Shown: positions 10,069-21,381, counted from the stretch's first letter. The stretch: DNA of 64,000 bases from Thermomonas sp. (GCF_029945965.1 NZ_JAQSDO010000015.1:871952-935951); one strand, 5' to 3'. Numbers and translations: made by a program. Notes: generated by a model not told the origin, from the sequence alone.

Positions 10069-10559
10069 AACCGGCCCTGCCGGATGCGTTCGACGACGCC
10101 CGACGCCGCAGCATCGACCAGTTTCCACGCCCGCGCGAAATCGCGCGGATCGCCGCAGTACGGATCCGGCACGTCCTTCTTGCCGAGTCCACTCCATTCC
10201 ATCAGCAGTTCGACATCGGCATGTGCGGTGCGTGGCTTGCGGATGCGTGCGTCGTGCAGGATCGTGCGGTCCGCGCACAGGATGAAATCGAAGGTGGTGA
10301 AATCCTCCAGCGTCAACGCGCGTGCGCGCTGTTCCGAAATGTCCACGCCATGTTTGGCTGCGCATGCAATCGCGCGCTCGTCCGGCGCATGACCGACATG
10401 TGAGCGACCGGTTGCCGCCGAATCCACATGCACCTTCGCCTCCAGTCCGGCCTCCCGCAGGCGCGCGCGCAGCACGCCCTCGGCCATCGGCGAACGGCAG
10501 ATATTGCCGAGGCACACCATCAATACCCCCAAGGGTCTTGCTTTCAGAGTGCTACCCAT
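10065..10559 (-). CDS. Low molecular weight protein-tyrosine phosphatase
   Basis: [20 protein letters not shown] (CX5R P-loop) and [13 protein letters not shown] overlaps the kdsB stop. Confidence 0.92.
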   Translation of the reverse strand: MGSTLKARPLGVLMVCLGNICRSPMAEGVLRARLREAGLEAKVHVDSAATGRSHVGHAPDERAIACAAKHGVDISEQRARALTLEDFTTFDFILCADRTILHDARIRKPRTAHADVELLMEWSGLGKKDVPDPYCGDPRDFARAWKLVDAAASGVVERIRQGRF

Positions 10560-11322
10560 TACGTCGTTGCCACTCCTGTTCTGCACGTGCCAGGTCGTCT
10601 GGCGTGTCAACGCCGGGCGAGAATGGCGATGGCGCAAGTCGCACCGCGATCCGCCAGCCTGCTTCCAGCGCGCGAAGTTGTTCCAGTGATTCAGTCTGTT
10701 CCAGTGATCCCATCGGCAATGCCGCGAACGCCTGCAATGCGGAGACACGATACCCATAGATGCCGATGTGCCGAAGCCAGCGCCCCTCCGGCATCACGGT
10801 GCGATCGCGGGCAAACGCATCGCGCGGCCACGGCACCGGCGCGCGGCTGAAATACAGCGCATCGCCATTGCCTGTCACCACGACCTTCACCGCATTCGGA
10901 TCCAGCAAGCTGTCGATGTCGTCGATCAATGCCGCCAGCGTCGCGATGCCGGCGCCACTTTCAGCCACTGCATTGGCCACGCAGGCGATGCCGTCTACCG
11001 GTGCAAAGGGTTCATCACCTTGCAGGTTGACCACGATGGTGTTGTCGTCCCAGCCAGCGATGCGTGCGCATTCGGCCAAGCGGTCGGTGCCGCTCGCATG
11101 CTTGATCGAGGTCATCGCGACATGCACACCGCTGCCCGCCAATGCATCGGCGATGCGGGCGTCATCGGTGGCCACCCAGACCTCGCACGCACCAGCCTGC
11201 AAGGCGCGACGGGCGACATGCAGGACCAAGGGTTCACTACCGATCAGGCGCAGCGGCTTGCCGGGCAAGCGTGAGGCGGCATAACGGGCGGGAATGGCGA
11301 CGACGAAATCGGGCGTGCTCAT
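10552..11322 (-). CDS. kdsB: 3-deoxy-manno-octulosonate cytidylyltransferase (CMP-KDO synthetase)
   Basis: [56 protein letters not shown]. Confidence 0.95.
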   Translation of the reverse strand: MSTPDFVVAIPARYAASRLPGKPLRLIGSEPLVLHVARRALQAGACEVWVATDDARIADALAGSGVHVAMTSIKHASGTDRLAECARIAGWDDNTIVVNLQGDEPFAPVDGIACVANAVAESGAGIATLAALIDDIDSLLDPNAVKVVVTGNGDALYFSRAPVPWPRDAFARDRTVMPEGRWLRHIGIYGYRVSALQAFAALPMGSLEQTESLEQLRALEAGWRIAVRLAPSPFSPGVDTPDDLARAEQEWQRRNG

Positions 11323-11346
11323 GCCGCGATTATCGCCCGGCACCGC

Positions 11347-11465
11347 AAAAAGGGGTCGGGGTGAAGTTTCACGCCGATTAAAAAAGGGGTCAGAGTGAAG
11401 TTTCCTGACCAGAATCGTTGGCGGCCGCGCAGAATCGGCAGGAAATTCACTCTGCCCCCTTTTTG
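11347..11465. repeat. Palindromic repeat element between kdsB and lpxK (AAAAAGGGGTCAGAGTGAA family)
   Basis: Left arm 11381-11407 aaaaaggggtcagagtgaagtttcctg pairs with right arm 11439-11465 caggaaattcactctgccccctttttg. A related direct copy aaaaaggggtcggggtgaagttt begins at 11347. Confidence 0.75.
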
Positions 11466-12472
11466 CCCACCAACTTGTCGAGCAATGCAGTCCAGAACGT
11501 TTCCGGCATCCGCGCCTGCACCGGCACCGAATACCATTGCGCACCTGCGAAACCTGCGCATTTGACCGCATCCTTCTCGGTCATCAGCACCGGGAGCTGG
11601 CTGCCAAAATCCAGATCTTCGGCCTGATAGGCATGGTGATCGGGAAACGCGTGCGGTACCACCGCGATGCCGAGCTCGCGCAAAGTCGCGAAGAATCGAT
11701 CGGGATCGCCGATCCCGGCAACCGCATGCACACGTTGGCCCGCGAATGCCGTCAGCGCCTGTGAACGTCCACCCCGGATTGGCAAGGCCTCGATCACCTG
11801 CAGCCGCATCGGCCATTCACCCACGCCGGCCGCAGGAAGTATTGCAGCATCGTCCAACACCCCCAGGTTGAGCACCCGGAACGTGCAATCGGCGGCACGT
11901 TCGATCGGTTCGCGCAGCGGACCTGCGGGCAATAGTCGACCGTTGCCATAGCGACGGCGCACATCGACGACTTCGATTTCGATGTCTCGGGCCAGGCGGT
12001 AATGCTGAAGGCCGTCGTCGCAGACGATTACATCGCAACCTGCTTTGGCCAGCGCCTGGGCAGCCGCCAGGCGGTCGCGATCCACCCGCACTTTGGCACC
12101 GGTGCTGTGCGCGATCAGCAAGGGCTCATCGCCGCTGAGTGCGGCATCACTGCCGGGCTCGACCCAACGCGGCGTTTTTGCTTCGATGCGGCCATGCCCG
12201 CGACTGGCGACACCTGGCGTAAAGCCGGCAGCGCGCAGGCGCCGGACAATCGCAATCGTCAGCGGGGTCTTGCCAGTGCCACCAGCGACGATATTTCCGA
12301 CCACGACCACCGGCACGCCCGGATGCCGGCTGCGCTTGATGCCGCTGCGGTAGAGCTTGCGTCGCAAGCCAGTGACTGCGCCATACAGGACTGAAACCAC
12401 GCGCGCATGGATCGGCGGGGAACTGCCGTCATGCCACCACGCTGGCGGCTGCGGCAGCGTTTTGCGGGTCAT
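11447..12472 (-). CDS. lpxK: Tetraacyldisaccharide 4'-kinase
   Basis: [28 protein letters not shown] and SRGHG; follows msbA with an ATGA overlap. Confidence 0.94.
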   Translation of the reverse strand: MTRKTLPQPPAWWHDGSSPPIHARVVSVLYGAVTGLRRKLYRSGIKRSRHPGVPVVVVGNIVAGGTGKTPLTIAIVRRLRAAGFTPGVASRGHGRIEAKTPRWVEPGSDAALSGDEPLLIAHSTGAKVRVDRDRLAAAQALAKAGCDVIVCDDGLQHYRLARDIEIEVVDVRRRYGNGRLLPAGPLREPIERAADCTFRVLNLGVLDDAAILPAAGVGEWPMRLQVIEALPIRGGRSQALTAFAGQRVHAVAGIGDPDRFFATLRELGIAVVPHAFPDHHAYQAEDLDFGSQLPVLMTEKDAVKCAGFAGAQWYSVPVQARMPETFWTALLDKLVGKKGAE

Positions 12473-14220
12473 GCGCCTTGCTCGCGGAACTGCATGGCAT
12501 GCAGGTGCGCATACACGCCACCGGCCGCCATCAATTCAGCGTGCGTACCCTGCTCCACCAGCTTGCCGTCATCGAGCACGAGTACTTGATCGGCATGTTC
12601 GATGGTCGAGAGTCTGTGCGCGATCACCAATGTCGTGCGATCCGGGATCAGGTGTGCCAGTGCATCCTGCACCAGCCGCTCGGATTCGTTGTCGAGCGCC
12701 GCAGTCGCCTCATCCAGGATCAGGATCGGCGCGTCCTTGAGCATCGCCCGGGCAATCGCCAGGCGCTGGCGTTGGCCACCGGACAGCTTGCCGCCCTTGG
12801 CGCCGATCGACGCATCGATGCCCGCTGGCATGCGCGAGACGAATTCCGCAGCATTGGCATCGCGCACGGCTGCTTCGATGCGTTCCTTCGCCGCGCCCTG
12901 CGATTCGCCGTAGGCGACGTTGTCAGCCACGCTGCCATCGAACAGCATCACCTGCTGGCCAACCAGGGCGATCTGCCGACGCAGGTCGGCGAGCGCATAC
13001 TCGGACAGCGGATGACCGTCCAGTAGTACTTGGCCGCTCTCGGGTTCGTAGAAACGCGGGATGAGTTTGATCAGGGTCGACTTGCCACTGCCGGATCGCC
13101 CGACGATCGCGGTAACCGTGCCGGGCCGGGCGACGAAGCTGATGCCATGCAGTGCCGGCGTGGCCTGGCCGTCGTAACGCGCACCAACATCGCGAAACTC
13201 GATCAGGCCGCCTGCGCGCTGCAAGGGCCGCGTGCCTTGATCGCGCTCGCTGGGTGCATCCAGCACCGAGAACAAACGATCGGCCGAACTTATGCCCCGC
13301 TGCAGCATGCTCTGCACACTGGTCAGCTGGCGTAGCGACGGCACCAGGTTGACCATCGCCGTCATCAATTTGGTGAAACCACCAGCAGTAAGCCGGCCGT
13401 GTGCGGCTTCGAAACCCGCCGCCACCAGCATCACTGCCATGCCGATCGCGCCCAGCACCTGCACGTACATCGACAAGGTGCCGCGGGTGACCTCGATTTT
13501 CAACGACAGGTTCACGTTGCGCTTGGTCTGCTCGCCATAGCGCGCCATTTCCGTGGCCTGCGCGCCGTAGGTCTTCACTTCCTGCTGTGCATTCAAGGCT
13601 TGGTCGGCGGTCTGCAACATGTCCGCCGAGGCTTCCTGGATCGCATGGTTGAGCCGGCGGTAGCGCTTGCCGACCTTGCCCATCATCCACGCCATCATCG
13701 GCGCCAGCAGCAACAGCACCAGCGATACCCGCCAGCTGGTCGCCAGCATCACGATCAGGGTGGCGATGATTCCCAGCGTGTTGCTGACCATCACCTTCAA
13801 CGAATCCACTGCAGCCTGCGCCACCTGTTCGCTGTCGGCGCCGAGCTTGGTCAACATCGAGGGGACCGGTTCGGAATCGAAGCGCGAACCCGGCAAAGTC
13901 AAGTACTTCGCCATCATCTGCATGCGCAGGTCGCGCGCGACGTTGCGGCCAGAACGTGCAATGGCGTAGTCGCCAACCAGACCGAACAGGCCACGCGCCA
14001 TCAGCAGGAACACAAGGCCCGCGGGCAGCCAGTAGGTGAAATCATGTCGGACGAAAATGTCATCCACGATTGGCCCCAGCAGCCACAGGATCGCGCCGCT
14101 GGCACCGGCCTCCAGCAGCATCGCCAGCATGCCGATCGCGATCAGCCCCCAGTAGGGCCGTGCGTAGTGGCGCAGGCGCTTATAAGTGCTCGATGTGATC
14201 GATGTCGCGGTGTCGCTCAC
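12469..14220 (-). CDS. msbA: Lipid A export permease/ATP-binding protein MsbA
   Basis: 583 aa ABC exporter; [35 protein letters not shown]; next to lpxK. Confidence 0.93.
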   Translation of the reverse strand: MSDTATSITSSTYKRLRHYARPYWGLIAIGMLAMLLEAGASGAILWLLGPIVDDIFVRHDFTYWLPAGLVFLLMARGLFGLVGDYAIARSGRNVARDLRMQMMAKYLTLPGSRFDSEPVPSMLTKLGADSEQVAQAAVDSLKVMVSNTLGIIATLIVMLATSWRVSLVLLLLAPMMAWMMGKVGKRYRRLNHAIQEASADMLQTADQALNAQQEVKTYGAQATEMARYGEQTKRNVNLSLKIEVTRGTLSMYVQVLGAIGMAVMLVAAGFEAAHGRLTAGGFTKLMTAMVNLVPSLRQLTSVQSMLQRGISSADRLFSVLDAPSERDQGTRPLQRAGGLIEFRDVGARYDGQATPALHGISFVARPGTVTAIVGRSGSGKSTLIKLIPRFYEPESGQVLLDGHPLSEYALADLRRQIALVGQQVMLFDGSVADNVAYGESQGAAKERIEAAVRDANAAEFVSRMPAGIDASIGAKGGKLSGGQRQRLAIARAMLKDAPILILDEATAALDNESERLVQDALAHLIPDRTTLVIAHRLSTIEHADQVLVLDDGKLVEQGTHAELMAAGGVYAHLHAMQFREQGA

Positions 14221-14690
14221 TGGGTGGTGGCTCCACTCGCTCCTGCTGGCTGGCCGGTTGGCGAGCCTGGCTTGCCGGCTTCCGGCGCAGTTGCAATGGC
14301 CACCCGGTGGAAGCCCAGCTGGCCGATTGCATCCAGTGCGGTGACAACGGCCTGATGCTGGGTGCGCGCGTCGGCGCGCAGCAGTACCGGGCGATTACGG
14401 TCGTCGCCGGCGACATCGCGCAGGGATTGCTTCAGAGATTCCAGGTCGGTGCGCAGCACTTCACGATCGCCAACGAAATAGCGACCCTGCGCATTGATCA
14501 GCACGCTCAACGCCTTGGCCTGCACTTCGGCGGGCTGGCCATCGGCACGCGGCAGTTCGAGCTTGAGCACCGAGCGCGCATCAAACGTGGTGGTGATCAC
14601 GAAGAAGATCAGCAGGACCAGCATCACGTCGATCAACGGGATCAGGTTGATGTCCGGGTTGTCGTCCTGCCGGTGGTCCTGGATCCGCAT
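14217..14690 (-). CDS. exbD: ExbD/TolR family biopolymer transport protein
   Basis: DINLIPLIDVMLVLLIFFVITTTF, the ExbD TM and catalytic-Asp segment. Confidence 0.9.
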   Translation of the reverse strand: MRIQDHRQDDNPDINLIPLIDVMLVLLIFFVITTTFDARSVLKLELPRADGQPAEVQAKALSVLINAQGRYFVGDREVLRTDLESLKQSLRDVAGDDRNRPVLLRADARTQHQAVVTALDAIGQLGFHRVAIATAPEAGKPGSPTGQPAGASGATTQ

Positions 14691-14700
14691 GCGGCGCGCC

Positions 14701-15324
14701 TTAGCTACCCCTGGACCGCGGCAGCGCGTCCAGGGTGTCCATCAGGCGGATCGCCTCGTGCTCCATGTCCACGATATAGGCGGCGATGCGACCGCGGAAA
14801 TAGCGATGGAAAGCCAGCGCCGGGATCGCCACGATCATGCCTGCCGCCGTGCATACCAGCGCCTTGCCGATGCCGCCGGCCAATAGATTCGCGTCACCGA
14901 TGCCATGGTCAAGGATGCCCAGGAACATCTGGATCAGGCCGACCACGGTACCGAACAGTCCCAGCAGCGGGCCCGCCGCGGCAATGGTGCCCAGCGTGTT
15001 CAGGAAGCGCTCCATCCGATGCACCTGGTGGCGGCCGACGTCCTCGACGCGCTCACGAATTTCCTCGCGGCTGCGATGACGCACGTCCAGCGCGGCGGCC
15101 AACAAGGCGCCAAGCGGCGAGGTCGAGCGCAGGGAATCCACATGCGACGGATCCAGCAGCTTGCCGCGCGACACCCAGACCCGGACTTCCTCGCCCAAGC
15201 CGGGCGGCAGCACGCGAATGCGGCGCAGGCTCCAGAAGCGCTCGACGATGATGGCCAGCGCGATTGCCGACAACAACACCAGTGGGATCATTGGCCAACC
15301 ACCAGCCCGAACCAGTTCCAGCAC
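14701..15324 (-). CDS. exbB: ExbB/TolQ/MotA family proton channel protein
   Basis: LNTLGTIAAAGPLLGLFGTVVGLIQMF and ALVCTAAGMIVAIPALAFHRYF. Confidence 0.9.
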   Translation of the reverse strand: MLELVRAGGWPMIPLVLLSAIALAIIVERFWSLRRIRVLPPGLGEEVRVWVSRGKLLDPSHVDSLRSTSPLGALLAAALDVRHRSREEIRERVEDVGRHQVHRMERFLNTLGTIAAAGPLLGLFGTVVGLIQMFLGILDHGIGDANLLAGGIGKALVCTAAGMIVAIPALAFHRYFRGRIAAYIVDMEHEAIRLMDTLDALPRSRGS

Positions 15325-15351
15325 GCGTCAATCCTCCGGCGCTTCAGGCCG

Positions 15352-17796
15352 TCATGTATCCGGCCGATAGCATAGCCCAGCCGCCCCGTTTCGCCGTCGC
15401 ACGGCATCCCACAAGCGCGGCCAGGACACCCGGCGTTCCTGCAATTGCAGCCCATCGGCGCCCAGCCAGACCCGCACTGCACCGGAACGCGCCGTGTCCA
15501 CGGCTTCTGCGCCGGAATCGCACCAACGCCGTACCACCACGGGTTTCGGATGGCCGAAACGATTGCCGGCCCCCGAGGAAATCAGCGCCAACCTCGCACC
15601 CGTGGCCTTGATGAATGCCGGACTTGAGGAGCCGGCACTGCCGTGGTGCGGCACCAGCACGACATCGTTGCGCACATCCTGGCGAGCGCGCCGCAATAGT
15701 GCCTGTTCGATCACCTCACCCATGTCGCCGGTCAGCAACGCGCTGCCATGCGCGGTCTCGATCCTGATCACGCAGGTGGATTCATTTCCCAGGTAGGGAA
15801 ACCACTTAGTCGGATGCAGCACGCGGAAGCGCACGCCATCCCATTGCCACGACTGCCCAGCTTGGCAGTTGGCGGTTCCGGGGGTCGGGCTGCCTTCGGG
15901 CGCCAGCATGATCGGCACCGGGAATGCGCGGGAAACCGCGGGCCAGCCGCCGGCATGGTCGTTGTCGCCATGGCTGACTACAGCGGCATCCAGCACATGC
16001 ACGCCGAGCGCATGCAAGGACGGCAGCACCGCACGCTCGCCGGCATCGTAGCCATCCTTGGTTGCAGGCCCCATGTCGTACAGCAGGCTGTGATGAGCGG
16101 TACGCACCAACACGGATAGCCCCTGGCCGACATCGATCACCTCCAGTTGCACCTCACCTTGGCGCGGCAGGTCGCGCGACGGCCACAGCAAGGGCAACCA
16201 CAGCAGCAATGCCAGCGGCTTGCCGGGCATGCCCCGCGGCAGCATCAGCCAGAACGCTGACAGCAGCGCCAGCGGCAAGGCGAACCAGCGCGGCTCGGGC
16301 AACCAGGCCATCGCCAGCGGGCTGTCGGCAATCGTGCGTAGCAGCGGCCACAGCAGGTCGAAGCACCATGCGGCCAGTTGCCACAGCACATCACCCCAGC
16401 CTGCGTGCAGGCTGTCGAGTAGTAGTCCCAGAAGTGCGAGCGGAATCACCACCAGGCTCCACCACGGGACTGCCAGGAGATTGGCGAACGGACCAGCGAA
16501 CGAGGCTTGCCCGAACAGCACCACCGACAATGGCAACAGCCCGAGCGTGGCCACCGCCTGCGCGCCCAGGAACCCACGCAACATCACGCCAATGCCGCCC
16601 TTGGCATCTGTCGGCAGGCACCACAGCAGCCAAGCCACGCCAGCGAAGCTCAGCCAGAATCCCGCGCTGAGCACCGCCAACGGATCCAGCAGCAATAGGG
16701 CGACGCAGGCCAAGGCCAGCGAATCCGGCATCCGTTGATGACGGCGCAGGCATCGCGCGAGCACCAGCACCGCAATCATCACCGCGGTGCGCAAGGTCGG
16801 CAGCGAAAAACCAGTCATCGCCGCATAGGCAAACGCGCCAAACACCGCCCCGAAACCCGCTGCGAACGGGCGCGGCAACCATCGGCAAAGTCCGGGCAGC
16901 AGCCACCAGACCGCGGCAGCCAGCAAGGCAAAGAAGCCTGCAACCAGGCCAACATGGAAACCGGAAATCGCGATCAGGTGGGTCAGTCCCGCGGCACGCA
17001 GCCTGGCCCAGTCATCGTCATCGAGGGCGCGGGTATCGCCCAGTGCCAGCGCGCGCACGAAGCGCGAGGTGGACGAAGGCACGGCGTGTGCGATGCGTGT
17101 GCTGCCTTGCTCCCGCCATGCCGCAATCCCGGTGGGTGGCGACAGCGGCTTGGCCAATGAAGGTTCCAGCACATACCCGGTTGCCGTGATCCGCGCCGCC
17201 AACGCCTGTTTCTCGCCATCGCCACCACCGGGATTTCGCAGTCCCTGCGGTGCACGCAGCCGCAATGGCAATCGCCAACGACTTCCGGCACGAAGCACTT
17301 CGCGCGCCCGAATGTCATCGTCGAACCAGCCCACCCGCAGGCGAGTTCCGCGCAGCGCAGACGGCTGCGCCTCGTCATCGTCAACCACGAATTCGAAACG
17401 CGTGCGGCGTGATTCGTGCACCGGCAGGTCGTCGATGTGACCACTGACGGTCAGCACCTTGTTCTCAAGCGCCAATGGCAATTGCATGTCCAGTGCGTGC
17501 GCGGCGTGCAAGCCGGTGAAGCCGAAGCCGGCGAACAGCATGCCAAGTAGACGCAGACGTCCACCACGCCATGTCAACCAGACTCCGATCAACAGCAGGC
17601 AAGTAGAGACTGGCCACGGCAACAGGGTCGGCATCAACAGGCAACCCATGCAACCTGCCAACAACGCCATGGCGCAACCCGGTCCGAACACGGGCATGGT
17701 CAATGCATTGCGCGATATCACCCATCCTCGCAAACGCGAGACCAGCGACGGTAGGTGGCGTGACGCCAGAGTGCTTGCGGGCAATGCAATGGCCAT
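15352..17796 (-). CDS. comEC: DNA internalization-related competence protein ComEC/Rec2
   Basis: 814 aa; Competence-domain HLIAISGFHVGLVAGFF and C-terminal metallo-beta-lactamase-like VVSHGDNDHAGGW. Confidence 0.93.
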   Translation of the reverse strand: MAIALPASTLASRHLPSLVSRLRGWVISRNALTMPVFGPGCAMALLAGCMGCLLMPTLLPWPVSTCLLLIGVWLTWRGGRLRLLGMLFAGFGFTGLHAAHALDMQLPLALENKVLTVSGHIDDLPVHESRRTRFEFVVDDDEAQPSALRGTRLRVGWFDDDIRAREVLRAGSRWRLPLRLRAPQGLRNPGGGDGEKQALAARITATGYVLEPSLAKPLSPPTGIAAWREQGSTRIAHAVPSSTSRFVRALALGDTRALDDDDWARLRAAGLTHLIAISGFHVGLVAGFFALLAAAVWWLLPGLCRWLPRPFAAGFGAVFGAFAYAAMTGFSLPTLRTAVMIAVLVLARCLRRHQRMPDSLALACVALLLLDPLAVLSAGFWLSFAGVAWLLWCLPTDAKGGIGVMLRGFLGAQAVATLGLLPLSVVLFGQASFAGPFANLLAVPWWSLVVIPLALLGLLLDSLHAGWGDVLWQLAAWCFDLLWPLLRTIADSPLAMAWLPEPRWFALPLALLSAFWLMLPRGMPGKPLALLLWLPLLWPSRDLPRQGEVQLEVIDVGQGLSVLVRTAHHSLLYDMGPATKDGYDAGERAVLPSLHALGVHVLDAAVVSHGDNDHAGGWPAVSRAFPVPIMLAPEGSPTPGTANCQAGQSWQWDGVRFRVLHPTKWFPYLGNESTCVIRIETAHGSALLTGDMGEVIEQALLRRARQDVRNDVVLVPHHGSAGSSSPAFIKATGARLALISSGAGNRFGHPKPVVVRRWCDSGAEAVDTARSGAVRVWLGADGLQLQERRVSWPRLWDAVRRRNGAAGLCYRPDT

Positions 17797-17909
17797 GTCG
17801 CCAGCATGCCGACGCCCCGCCGCGCCAACGATCAGCGCAGGCGTGATTTCGGGGTCAGGAAACCCTGATTCCGCGCCTCGCTACTAAGCGGCTCGCTCCG
17901 AATGTCTTG

Positions 17910-18632
17910 CTAGACTTCGTGCGAGGCCAGTTCGCGCAGCTTGCCTTCGTGCAGTTCCAGCACCCGATCCAGACGGCGCGCCAGCCGTCGGTCATGGGTG
18001 ACCAGGACCAGGCTGGTGCGTTGCGCGCGGTTGAGTTCGAGCATCTGCGCGAACACGATGGCTGCGGTTTTTTCGTCAAGATTGCCGGTCGGTTCGTCAC
18101 CGAGTACGCAGGCCGGATTATTGACCAAGGCTCGTGCCACCGCAGCGCGCTGGCGTTCACCACCGGAAAGCTCACCGGGTTTGTGCTGCAGGCGATGGCC
18201 CAGGCCGACCGATTCCAGCAGGTCCTGCGCGCGCTTGTCGGCTTCGGCGGTAGGCCTCCCGGCCAGCAGCACCGGCATCATCACGTTTTCCAGCGCGGTG
18301 AATTCCGGCAGCAGGTGGTGGAACTGATAGACGAAGCCAAGCGCACGATTACGAAGTCGGCCGCGTTCGGCGTCGGACAGCGCACTCATCTTGAGGCCAG
18401 AGACGTACACCTCGCCGGCGCTTGGCACATCCAGCCCGCCCAGCAGGTGTAGCAGCGTGCTCTTGCCAGCACCGGACGCACCAAGTATTGCGACGGTTTC
18501 GCCGGCTTGCACCGCGATGTCGAGGCCGTCGAATACCTGCGTGTGCAGGCTGCCTTCGGCATAGGTCTTGCCGAGGCCTTCGGCGCGAACGACTTCACCA
18601 TCGCGAGCGGGATGTTGCAGTTGCTCACTCAT
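17910..18632 (-). CDS. lolD: Lipoprotein-releasing system ATP-binding protein LolD
   Basis: [31 protein letters not shown] and [15 protein letters not shown]; next to the LolC/E-like permease. Confidence 0.93.
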   Translation of the reverse strand: MSEQLQHPARDGEVVRAEGLGKTYAEGSLHTQVFDGLDIAVQAGETVAILGASGAGKSTLLHLLGGLDVPSAGEVYVSGLKMSALSDAERGRLRNRALGFVYQFHHLLPEFTALENVMMPVLLAGRPTAEADKRAQDLLESVGLGHRLQHKPGELSGGERQRAAVARALVNNPACVLGDEPTGNLDEKTAAIVFAQMLELNRAQRTSLVLVTHDRRLARRLDRVLELHEGKLRELASHEV

Positions 18633-19869
18633 AACGCAGCGCCTCCGCCGGTGCGGTGCGCGCCGCGCGCCAGGCTGGGTACAAGGTCGCGATAAAGGCC
18701 ATCGCCAGCGCCACGCAGGCAATGGTGGTCACGTCGCTGACCTGCAGATCGGTCGGCAGGCCAGTGATGTAGTAGACGTCCTCCGGCAACAATTGCACGC
18801 CAAACACGTTCTCGATGCCTTTCAGGATGCTGCCCAGGTTCAAGGTCAGCACGATGCCGCCAATCACGCCGAGTACAGTACCAATAATGCCGATCAGGCT
18901 GCCCTGCACCATGAACACCTGCATTACCTGGCGTGGGGTCAGGCCAAGCGTGCGCAGGATGGCGATGTCGGCCTGCTTGTCGGTGACCAGCATCACCTGC
19001 GAGGACACCAGGTTGAATGCGCCCATCGCAATGATCAGCGACAGCAGGATCGCCATCACCGTTTTTTCCATCTTCAATGCGCGGAACAGGTTTGCGTTGT
19101 CCTGGCTCCAGTCGCTGACGCGATATGGACCCTGCAGCTTGGTCGCGAGATTACGGGCAACCTCGAACGCCAGGTCCATGTCGTGCATTTTCAGGCGCAC
19201 GCCGGTCACGCCATCGCCCATCCGCAGCACCCGTTGCAGGTCGTGCATATTCACGACAGCCAGGCCTTTGTCGTATTCGTTGTAGCCGGCTTCGAAAACG
19301 CCGCTGACCTTGAAGCGCTTCATGGTCTGCACGCCACCCAGCGGCGTACTGCGGAAATCGGCCAGGGTGACGATCACATCGTCGCCGGTACTCACGCCCA
19401 GCCATACCGCCAGTTCGCGCCCGAGCACGATGTTGAAGCTGCCCGGCTGCAACTCCGACAGCTTGCCCTGCACCATTTTCTTGCCCAGCACCGAGACCTT
19501 GTCTTCTTCGGCCGGCACCACCCCGCGGATCATCGCCGGCTGGTTGTTGGCGCCGGAAATCAGCGCTTCCTTTTCGATGTAGGGTGCCGCGCCGGCAACG
19601 CGTGGGTCAGCCATCGCGACTTTCACTGCGTGCTGCCAATCCGCAAGCGGCTCGCCATAGCCGCTGACGGTGGCGTGTGCAGCCATCTGCAACATCCGGT
19701 CGCGGATCTCGCGCTGGAAGCCACCCATCACCGCCAATGTGGTGATCAGTGCGACCACCCCGAGCGCAATACCGAGGATCGAGGCCATGGAAATAAATGA
19801 AATGAAGCCATTGCGGCGTTTGGCGCGCACGTAGCGCAGGCCGATGGCGACGGGAACCGGTTTGAACAT
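18625..19869 (-). CDS. Lipoprotein-releasing ABC transporter permease (LolC/LolE family)
   Basis: 414 aa; [52 protein letters not shown]. Confidence 0.92.
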   Translation of the reverse strand: MFKPVPVAIGLRYVRAKRRNGFISFISMASILGIALGVVALITTLAVMGGFQREIRDRMLQMAAHATVSGYGEPLADWQHAVKVAMADPRVAGAAPYIEKEALISGANNQPAMIRGVVPAEEDKVSVLGKKMVQGKLSELQPGSFNIVLGRELAVWLGVSTGDDVIVTLADFRSTPLGGVQTMKRFKVSGVFEAGYNEYDKGLAVVNMHDLQRVLRMGDGVTGVRLKMHDMDLAFEVARNLATKLQGPYRVSDWSQDNANLFRALKMEKTVMAILLSLIIAMGAFNLVSSQVMLVTDKQADIAILRTLGLTPRQVMQVFMVQGSLIGIIGTVLGVIGGIVLTLNLGSILKGIENVFGVQLLPEDVYYITGLPTDLQVSDVTTIACVALAMAFIATLYPAWRAARTAPAEALRYE

Positions 19870-19892
19870 CGAAAGCCCTTGGGTTTGCCGCG

Positions 19893-20345
19893 CTATCGTG
19901 CCACCGATGCGGTCTCGCGTGCAGGTTCCACGCGCATCGTGGCCAGTCGCAGTTCACGTCGCGACGTGGACGGCAAGATGTCGGGCCAGAACACCAGGCG
20001 TCTGATGCGGCCATCTGGCTCGCGCCAGCGCAGGAATGCCAGCGAACCGCGCCATTCGACCTTCAACGCCTGCATTGGTTGGCCATCACAAGTTGGCTGT
20101 CCACGCCCGATGGGAATCACCAGCACGCAAGGCCGCAGGCGAGCATGCCGCCTTGCGTCGAAAACACCTAGCAGCGCCGCGGCAATAGCCAGCGGCCATG
20201 CCCATCCGCGTGGCAGGTCAGAGACCAGCAACGAAAACGGTGCCAGCAATGCCAGCGACCACAGCAGCACGCTGGTCCAGCGCGATGGCTGCCACTCAAT
20301 GCGGCAAGGAGCGGATCTGTTCGACGAGCGCCGCGATTTTGACAT
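19893..20345 (-). CDS. YgfX/CptA-like membrane protein
   Basis: 150 aa; [10 protein letters not shown]...two hydrophobic segments...[20 protein letters not shown]; immediately downstream of sdhE. Confidence 0.65.
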   Translation of the reverse strand: MSKSRRSSNRSAPCRIEWQPSRWTSVLLWSLALLAPFSLLVSDLPRGWAWPLAIAAALLGVFDARRHARLRPCVLVIPIGRGQPTCDGQPMQALKVEWRGSLAFLRWREPDGRIRRLVFWPDILPSTSRRELRLATMRVEPARETASVAR

Positions 20346-20562
20346 CGCCGGGAGCCTCTTGGCCTAGGAACCAGCGCCAGAGCCTATCGTCTTCGCTGTC
20401 CAGCAACCGCAGGAATACCTCGCGCTGCGCAGTAGGACTTTGCCGCCATCGCTGTTCCAGCCAACGTTCCAGCAACTGGTCAAGCTCGCGCATGCCACGT
20501 CGGCATCGCCAGCGCAGCTTGCGAAGCTCGGCTTCGTCGACGTCCATCACCTCTGTTTCCAT
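20296..20562 (-). CDS. sdhE: Succinate dehydrogenase assembly factor 2 / SdhE (DUF339)
   Basis: 88 aa; [28 protein letters not shown]...[15 protein letters not shown]. Confidence 0.93.
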   Translation of the reverse strand: METEVMDVDEAELRKLRWRCRRGMRELDQLLERWLEQRWRQSPTAQREVFLRLLDSEDDRLWRWFLGQEAPGDVKIAALVEQIRSLPH

Positions 20563-20568
20563 CTGCCT

Positions 20569-21360
20569 CTACGCGCGGCGCGCCAGCATCAGTTGCTTGA
20601 TGTCTGCAATCGCCTTGGCCGGATTCAGGCCCTTCGGGCAGGTCCGCGTGCAGTTCATGATGGTGTGGCAGCGATACAACTTGAATGGGTCTTCGAGGTC
20701 GTCCAGGCGCGCGCCGGTGTCTTCGTCACGACTGTCGACGATCCAGCGATAGGCCTGTAGCAGGATCGCGGGCCCCAGGTAACGTTCTCCATTCCACCAG
20801 TAACTTGGGCATGCAGTGCTGCAGCAGGCGCACAGGATGCATTCGTACAGGCCATCGAGCTTGGCGCGGTCTTCCTTCGACTGCAGGCGCTCGCGGTCCG
20901 ATGGTGCCGGCGTCTGCGTGCGCAACCACGGCTTGATCGATGCGTACTGCGCATAAAAGTGCGTGAGATCGGGCACCAGGTCCTTGACCACCGGCATATG
21001 CGGCAATGGGTAGATCGGCACTTCGGCATTACCCTTGCCGCAGTCCTCGATCGCACGCGTGCAGGCCAGCGTGTTGGTGCCGTCGATGTTCATTGCGCAC
21101 GAACCGCAGATACCTTCACGGCAGGAACGACGGAAGGTCAGCGTGGGGTCGATCTCGTTCTTGATCTTGATCAGTGCGTCCAGGACCATCGGCCCGCACG
21201 CGGCGAGGTCGACATCGTAGGTATCCACGCGCGGGTTCAGGCCGTCGTCGGGATTCCAGCGATAGACCTTGAAGCTGCGCACGCGCTTGGCCCCAGCAGC
21301 GGCCGGGAAGTGCTGGCCCTTCTGGATCTGCGAGTTCTTCGGGAGGGTGAATTCAGCCAT
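20569..21360 (-). CDS. sdhB: Succinate dehydrogenase iron-sulfur subunit
   Basis: [65 protein letters not shown]. Confidence 0.97.
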   Translation of the reverse strand: MAEFTLPKNSQIQKGQHFPAAAGAKRVRSFKVYRWNPDDGLNPRVDTYDVDLAACGPMVLDALIKIKNEIDPTLTFRRSCREGICGSCAMNIDGTNTLACTRAIEDCGKGNAEVPIYPLPHMPVVKDLVPDLTHFYAQYASIKPWLRTQTPAPSDRERLQSKEDRAKLDGLYECILCACCSTACPSYWWNGERYLGPAILLQAYRWIVDSRDEDTGARLDDLEDPFKLYRCHTIMNCTRTCPKGLNPAKAIADIKQLMLARRA

Positions 21361-21381
21361 GGATGTTTTCTCGCTCCCGGA

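Noticed and set aside
8716-10392. 558-aa plus-strand ORF
   Set aside because: Fully antisense to uvrC and the LMW-PTP gene; shadow-ORF composition.
13399-14355. 318-aa plus-strand ORF
   Set aside because: Antisense to msbA; His/Gln-rich low-information translation.
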